A stretch of 10,405 nt of DNA from the NCBI GenBank assembly GCA_934661165.1, contig CAKUJB010000051.1:1-10405 (forward strand), read 5' to 3'. The DNA is from an uncultured Microbacteriaceae bacterium (GTDB lineage Bacteria > Actinomycetota > Actinomycetes > Actinomycetales > Microbacteriaceae). Shown here one piece after another: positions 6,881 to 10,405 of this stretch (within the stretch, counting starts at the first letter, position 1; every line of letters starts with the position of its first letter). The translations under genes were made by a program, and so were the position numbers. Under the pieces are notes generated by a model. The model worked only from the letters and a program-made list of their open reading frames with translations, searched no databases and was not told the origin of the DNA.

Positions 6881-6889
6881 GCCGGCTCA
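6878..6889. repeat. 12-bp palindrome TGAGCCGGCTCA holding both convergent stop codons
   Basis: The perfect palindrome starts with the TGA of pth and ends with the TCA that is the cupin TGA on the other strand. As RNA it could form only a 4-bp stem with a CCGG loop, so it is unlikely to terminate transcription. No better hairpin is visible between the two genes. Confidence 0.7.
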
Positions 6890-7282
6890 CCAGGGGGTGG
6901 GTCGCTCGGCGTCCTTCTCGCTGTCCGGGGTGATCGCCTGCAGCTCGCCGCCGCCCGCGCGGATGCACACCCAGCGCAGCTCGCTCGGCGAGTCCGGCAG
7001 CGCCTGGAGGTGGCGCCACACATCCTGGCCGACGCGCACCGCGGTGCCCCACTGCACGTCGATGACCTCGTCGTCGAGCGCCATGCGGCCCTGGCCGTCG
7101 AGGAAGAGATAGATCTCCTCGAGCCGCGCGTGCCGGTGCCAGAAGGGGGACTGCCCGCCGGGGGCGAGGGCGTTGACGCTGAGCCCGATGAACTGCGTGG
7201 CCAGCTGCTTGTCGACGAACTGCTTGCCTCGGCTCAGCCACTCATCGGGTGCGCCGAGCTCGAGAACCTCGTAACCGCTCAT
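6887..7282 (-). CDS. Small cupin-domain protein (cupin_2-like), function unknown
   Basis: A 131-residue single-domain cupin, with no signal peptide or membrane segment. Cupin motif 1 is intact: G43-X5-H49-X-H51-X4-E56-X6-G63, so three metal ligands are in place. Motif 2 is degenerate (GTAVRVGQDVWRH): its Pro is replaced and the fourth ligand is probably H91, one residue out of the consensus spacing. A single-domain cupin may be a dioxygenase, isomerase, epimerase or a simple ligand-binding protein; nothing here decides. The longest frame starts at GTG 7291, but this overlaps a TAGCGT -10 element, so I choose ATG 7282 (MSGYEV). The gene sits on the opposite strand inside the otherwise collinear rplY-pth-mfd block, with very short gaps on both sides. 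Confidence 0.85.
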   Translation of the reverse strand: MSGYEVLELGAPDEWLSRGKQFVDKQLATQFIGLSVNALAPGGQSPFWHRHARLEEIYLFLDGQGRMALDDEVIDVQWGTAVRVGQDVWRHLQALPDSPSELRWVCIRAGGGELQAITPDSEKDAERPTPW

Positions 7283-7289
7283 GTCCGCC

Positions 7290-7295
7290 ACGCTA
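7290..7295 (-). promoter_or_regulatory. -10 element TAGCGT for a leaderless cupin mRNA
   Basis: On the minus strand TAGCGT ends 8 bases before the A of the ATG at 7282, so transcription would begin at or next to that start codon. The GTG at 7291 lies within this hexamer. Its upstream promoter DNA overlaps the mfd promoter on the other strand. Confidence 0.5.
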
Positions 7296-7313
7296 CCCCC
7301 ATGCCCCGCGGAC

Positions 7314-7319
7314 TACACT
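7314..7319 (+). promoter_or_regulatory. -10 element TACACT for a leaderless mfd mRNA
   Basis: TACACT matches TANNNT and ends exactly at -7 relative to the GTG at 7326. The bases between (TCTGCG) contain no Shine-Dalgarno. Spacing is identical to that of the ligase promoter at 980-985. The corresponding -35 position (about 7291-7297) falls on the cupin -10. Confidence 0.6.
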
Positions 7320-7325
7320 TCTGCG

Positions 7326-10300
7326 GTGAGTCTGACGGGAGTGCCTGCCGCGATCGGCGCCGACCCCGCGCTCGACCCGGTCCTCGCCGATGTCCGCGCC
7401 GACGCCGACTTCTCCTGCGTCGAGGGCGCCCGCATCCCCCTCCTCGCACGGCTGCTGCGCGAGCCCGACGGCCCGCGCGCGCTGCTCGCGGTCGTCGCGA
7501 CGAGCCGGGAGGCGGAGGGAGTCGGCGAGGCGTTCCGCGCGTACCTCCCCGAGGCGGAGGTCGCCGAGCTGCCCTCCTGGGAGACGCTGCCCCATGAGCG
7601 GCTCAGCCCGTCCGCCGACACCGTCGGCCGTCGGCTCGCGGCGCTCCGCGCGCTGCGCCGGTGGCGCGAGGGGGACCGGACCCGCCCATTCGTCCTCGTC
7701 GCCGCTGTCCGCGCGGCGCTGCAGCCGCTGCTGCCCGGCGTCGCCGGCCTCGAGCCGATCGCGCTGACCGTCGGCGGCCGCGGCCACGACCTCTCGGCGC
7801 TCGCGGCCGAGCTCGTCGCCCTCGCGTATGCCCGCGTCGACCTCGTGACCCGCCGGGGCGAGTTCGCGGTCCGCGGCGGCATCCTCGACGTCTTCCCCCC
7901 GCAGTCGGAGCACCCGCTCCGGCTCGAGTTCTTCGGCGACGAGCTCGAGACCGCGCGCGAGTTCGGCGTCGCCGACCAGCGCAGCGCGGGCGAGCCGCTC
8001 GCGGCCGGCGCGGCGATCGAGCTGCCGCCGGCCCGCGAGTTCCTCATCACCGACGCCGTCCGGCAGCGGGCGCGCGAGATGCACGGCGAGTTCCCTGCGC
8101 TCGACGGCATGCTCGCGAAGCTCGCCGAGGGCATCCCCGTCGAGGGCATGGAGTCGCTCGCCCCCGCGCTCGTCGACGGCTTCGAGCCGCTGCCGCGGCT
8201 GCTGCCGGAGGACGGCGCGATCGCGATCCTCGGGCCGGAGCGCGTCGCGACCCGCGCCGTGCACCTCGTCGAGACGAACCGCGAGTTCCTCGCCGCGGCC
8301 TGGACCGCGGCGACGGCGGGCGGCGAGGCGCCCATCGACCTGAGCGCCGACCTCCGGCACCGCCTCGGGGCGGGGGAGTTCCTCACCGTCGCACAGCTCC
8401 GGGAGCGATCCGGGGGCCGCACCTGGTGGACGGTGAGCGCCTTCGACGACGGCGACGAGGATGCGGTGCGGCTCGCCGCGGGCCAGGTGCCCGTCTTCAC
8501 CGGCCACGCCGACGCCGCGATCGACCATGTCGGCGACCGGCTCCGCGACGGCTGGTCGCTCGCGATCGTCGCCGAGGGCACGGGCCTCCTCGACCGCGCC
8601 GCCTCGCTCCTCGCCGACCGCGAGCTCGCCGCGCGGCACGCCGACGACCTCCCCCCTGATCCCGAGGCGGGCGTCGCCTACCTCGTGCGGGGCCAGGTCG
8701 AGGCCGGGCTCGAGCTCAAGGGCGCGAAGCTCGCGGTCATCGCCGAGAGCGAGTTCTTCGGCCGCGCCGCCGCCTACCGACAGGGCGCACCGCGTCGGCT
8801 CGCCAGTCGGCGCCGGAACGTCGTCGACCCGCTGCAGCTCAAGGCCGGCGATCACGTCGTCCACCAGACGCACGGCATCGGGCAGTTCGTCGAGCTCGTC
8901 GAGCGCGAGGTGTCGACGGGCGGTCGTGGCGCGGTGAAGACGACTCGCGAATTCCTCGTCCTTGAGTACGCGCCGTCGAAGCGAGGCGGCCCGCGCGACC
9001 GGCTCTACGTGCCCACCGACCAGCTCGACCTGCTCACCCGATACGTGGGCGGCGAGGCGCCGACGCTGTCGAAGATGGGTGGCAGCGACTGGTCGGCGGC
9101 GAAGGGGAGGGCCCGGAAGGCGGTCCGAGACATCGCCGTCGAGCTCGTGAAGCTCTACGCCGCACGGATGGCGTCGAAGGGTCACGCATTCGCCCCCGAC
9201 AGCCCGTGGCAGGGGGAGCTCGAGGACGCGTTCCCCTTCGCTGAGACGCCCGATCAGCTCACGACGATCGACGAGGTGAAGGCCGACATGGAGCGGCCCA
9301 TCCCGATGGACCGCCTGCTGTCGGGGGACGTCGGCTTCGGCAAGACCGAGGTCGCCGTCCGAGCCGCGTTCAAGGCGATCCAGGGCGGCAAGCAGGTCGC
9401 GATGATCGTGCCGACCACCCTCCTCGTCAAGCAGCACGCGGAGACCTTCGCGGAGCGATTCGCCGGCTTCCCCGTGCAGCTGCGCTCACTGAGCCGATTC
9501 CAGACCGAGAAGGAGTCGCGCGAGACGATCGACGGCCTCGCCGATGGCACCGTTGACATCGTCATCGGGACCCACCGGCTGCTCAGCACCGGGATCGCGT
9601 TCAAGGACCTCGGCCTCGTCATCATCGACGAGGAGCAGCGCTTCGGCGTCGAGCACAAGGACGCGCTCAAGAAGCTCAAGACGAATGTCGACGTGCTCGC
9701 GATGACCGCGACCCCGATCCCGCGGACCCTCGAGCTCGCGGTCACCGGCATCCGCGAGATGTCGACCCTGGCGACGCCGCCCGAGGACCGGCATCCGATC
9801 CTCACCTTCGTCGGCCCGAGCTCCGACAAGCAGATCGCCGCGGCGATCCACCGCGAGCTGCTCCGCGAGGGCCAGGTGTTCTTCGTCCACAACCGGGTCG
9901 CCTCCATCCAGGCGACCGCGGCCCGACTCGCCGAGCTCGTGCCCGAGGCCCGCATCGCCGTCGCGCACGGGCAGCTGAGCGAGGAGGCGCTCGAGCGGGT
10001 CATGCTCGACTTCTGGGAGCGACGGGCCGATGTCCTCGTCGCCACGACGATCATCGAGACCGGCCTCGACATCCCGAATGCGAACACGCTCATCATCGAC
10101 CGGGCCGACAAGTACGGGCTCAGCCAGCTCCACCAGCTGCGCGGCCGGGTCGGCCGCGGCCGGGAGCGCGCCTACGCGTACTTCCTCTACGACCCGGACA
10201 AGCCGCTCACGGAGCACGCCGAGGAGCGGCTGCGCACGATCGCCGCGGCGAACGAGCTCGGCGCCGGGATGCAGATCGCGCTGAAGGACCTCGAGCTGCG

Positions 10301-10405
10301 CGGCGCGGGCAACATCCTCGGGGCGGAGCAGTCCGGGCACATCGCGGGCGTCGGCTTCGACCTGTACCTGCGGATGATCGGCGAGGCCGTCGCCGACTTC
10401 CGCGG
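7326..10405 (+). CDS. mfd: Transcription-repair coupling factor Mfd, 3' end beyond the window
   Basis: A DNA translocase that removes RNA polymerase stalled at DNA damage and recruits UvrA for nucleotide excision repair. About 1026 codons are present; the usual length is about 1150-1200, so the C-terminal autoinhibitory domain is missing only because the window ends. The order is: UvrB-like module with LPSWETLPHE (from about 83) and VRGGILDVFPP (182-192); a spacer domain; the RNA polymerase interaction domain beginning GDHVVHQTHGIGQF (508-521); helicase motor 1 with Walker A GDVGFGKT (667-674), DEEQ (768-771) and TATPIPRT (794-801); and motor 2 with QLHQLRGRVGR (934-944), followed by the DLELRGAGNILG segment (988-999). 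No key residue is missing. The GTG at 7326 is chosen because the UvrB-like fold begins soon after and a -10 element lies at the leaderless distance. Confidence 0.97.
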   Translation, partial: MSLTGVPAAIGADPALDPVLADVRADADFSCVEGARIPLLARLLREPDGPRALLAVVATSREAEGVGEAFRAYLPEAEVAELPSWETLPHERLSPSADTVGRRLAALRALRRWREGDRTRPFVLVAAVRAALQPLLPGVAGLEPIALTVGGRGHDLSALAAELVALAYARVDLVTRRGEFAVRGGILDVFPPQSEHPLRLEFFGDELETAREFGVADQRSAGEPLAAGAAIELPPAREFLITDAVRQRAREMHGEFPALDGMLAKLAEGIPVEGMESLAPALVDGFEPLPRLLPEDGAIAILGPERVATRAVHLVETNREFLAAAWTAATAGGEAPIDLSADLRHRLGAGEFLTVAQLRERSGGRTWWTVSAFDDGDEDAVRLAAGQVPVFTGHADAAIDHVGDRLRDGWSLAIVAEGTGLLDRAASLLADRELAARHADDLPPDPEAGVAYLVRGQVEAGLELKGAKLAVIAESEFFGRAAAYRQGAPRRLASRRRNVVDPLQLKAGDHVVHQTHGIGQFVELVEREVSTGGRGAVKTTREFLVLEYAPSKRGGPRDRLYVPTDQLDLLTRYVGGEAPTLSKMGGSDWSAAKGRARKAVRDIAVELVKLYAARMASKGHAFAPDSPWQGELEDAFPFAETPDQLTTIDEVKADMERPIPMDRLLSGDVGFGKTEVAVRAAFKAIQGGKQVAMIVPTTLLVKQHAETFAERFAGFPVQLRSLSRFQTEKESRETIDGLADGTVDIVIGTHRLLSTGIAFKDLGLVIIDEEQRFGVEHKDALKKLKTNVDVLAMTATPIPRTLELAVTGIREMSTLATPPEDRHPILTFVGPSSDKQIAAAIHRELLREGQVFFVHNRVASIQATAARLAELVPEARIAVAHGQLSEEALERVMLDFWERRADVLVATTIIETGLDIPNANTLIIDRADKYGLSQLHQLRGRVGRGRERAYAYFLYDPDKPLTEHAEERLRTIAAANELGAGMQIALKDLELRGAGNILGAEQSGHIAGVGFDLYLRMIGEAVADFR

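Noticed and set aside
6878..6900. Rho-independent terminator between pth and the cupin gene
   Set aside because: Only 4-bp stems (TGAG/CTCA and CACC/GGTG) can form, with no T-run.
7293..9437. 714-codon open frame on the minus strand opposite mfd
   Set aside because: It is Arg/Glu/Asp/Leu-rich with no recognisable domain, and lies entirely antisense to a Mfd protein with all family motifs. Such frames arise from the high third-position GC of the real gene.

Overview
The window is very GC-rich, uses GTG as a start codon repeatedly, and has the strong third-position GC bias that fills the opposite strands with long spurious open frames. This, the protein sequences (a Ctc-type L25 with an acidic tail, an actinobacterial-style Mfd) and the rplY-pth-(x)-mfd gene order point to an actinomycete. 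Microbacteriaceae is my best guess, by inference only. It reads as ordinary chromosome: I see no tRNA, rRNA, CRISPR array, insertion sequence, prophage or toxin/defence gene. After start-site correction, no stretch over 300 bases lacks a gene.

Layout. Positions 1-924 (+) hold the C-terminal part of an acyl-CoA ligase that enters from the left. A complete paralog follows at 992-2698 (+). A perfect hairpin at 2700-2727 separates it from the convergent gene gnd (6-phosphogluconate dehydrogenase, 2735-4186, -). A 173-base divergent intergenic region with three copies of GAATCCCAG leads to a CynX/NimT-type MFS transporter (4360-5577, +). Then come rplY (5660-6298, +) and, with no gap, pth (6299-6880, +). 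A small cupin gene lies on the other strand (6887-7282, -). Finally mfd starts at 7326 (+) and runs off the right edge after about 1026 codons.

How the genes relate. rplY, pth and mfd are housekeeping genes of ribosome assembly/stress, peptidyl-tRNA recycling and transcription-coupled repair. gnd supplies NADPH and ribulose-5-phosphate through the oxidative pentose phosphate pathway. The two ligases activate carboxylic (probably fatty) acids as CoA thioesters. The MFS transporter and the cupin are accessory, with unknown substrates.

The most useful non-coding signal is a recurring promoter motif. Five genes have a -10-like hexamer (TAGCCT, TAGGCT, CAGACT, TAGCGT, TACACT) placed so that transcription would begin at or within a few bases of the start codon, which implies leaderless mRNAs. 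rplY instead has TAGACT followed by a normal leader with a Shine-Dalgarno-like purine tract. This pattern moves the starts of gnd, the MFS gene and the cupin downstream of the longest-frame starts, and places the cupin and mfd promoters on top of one another. I found no clearly novel multi-gene system.
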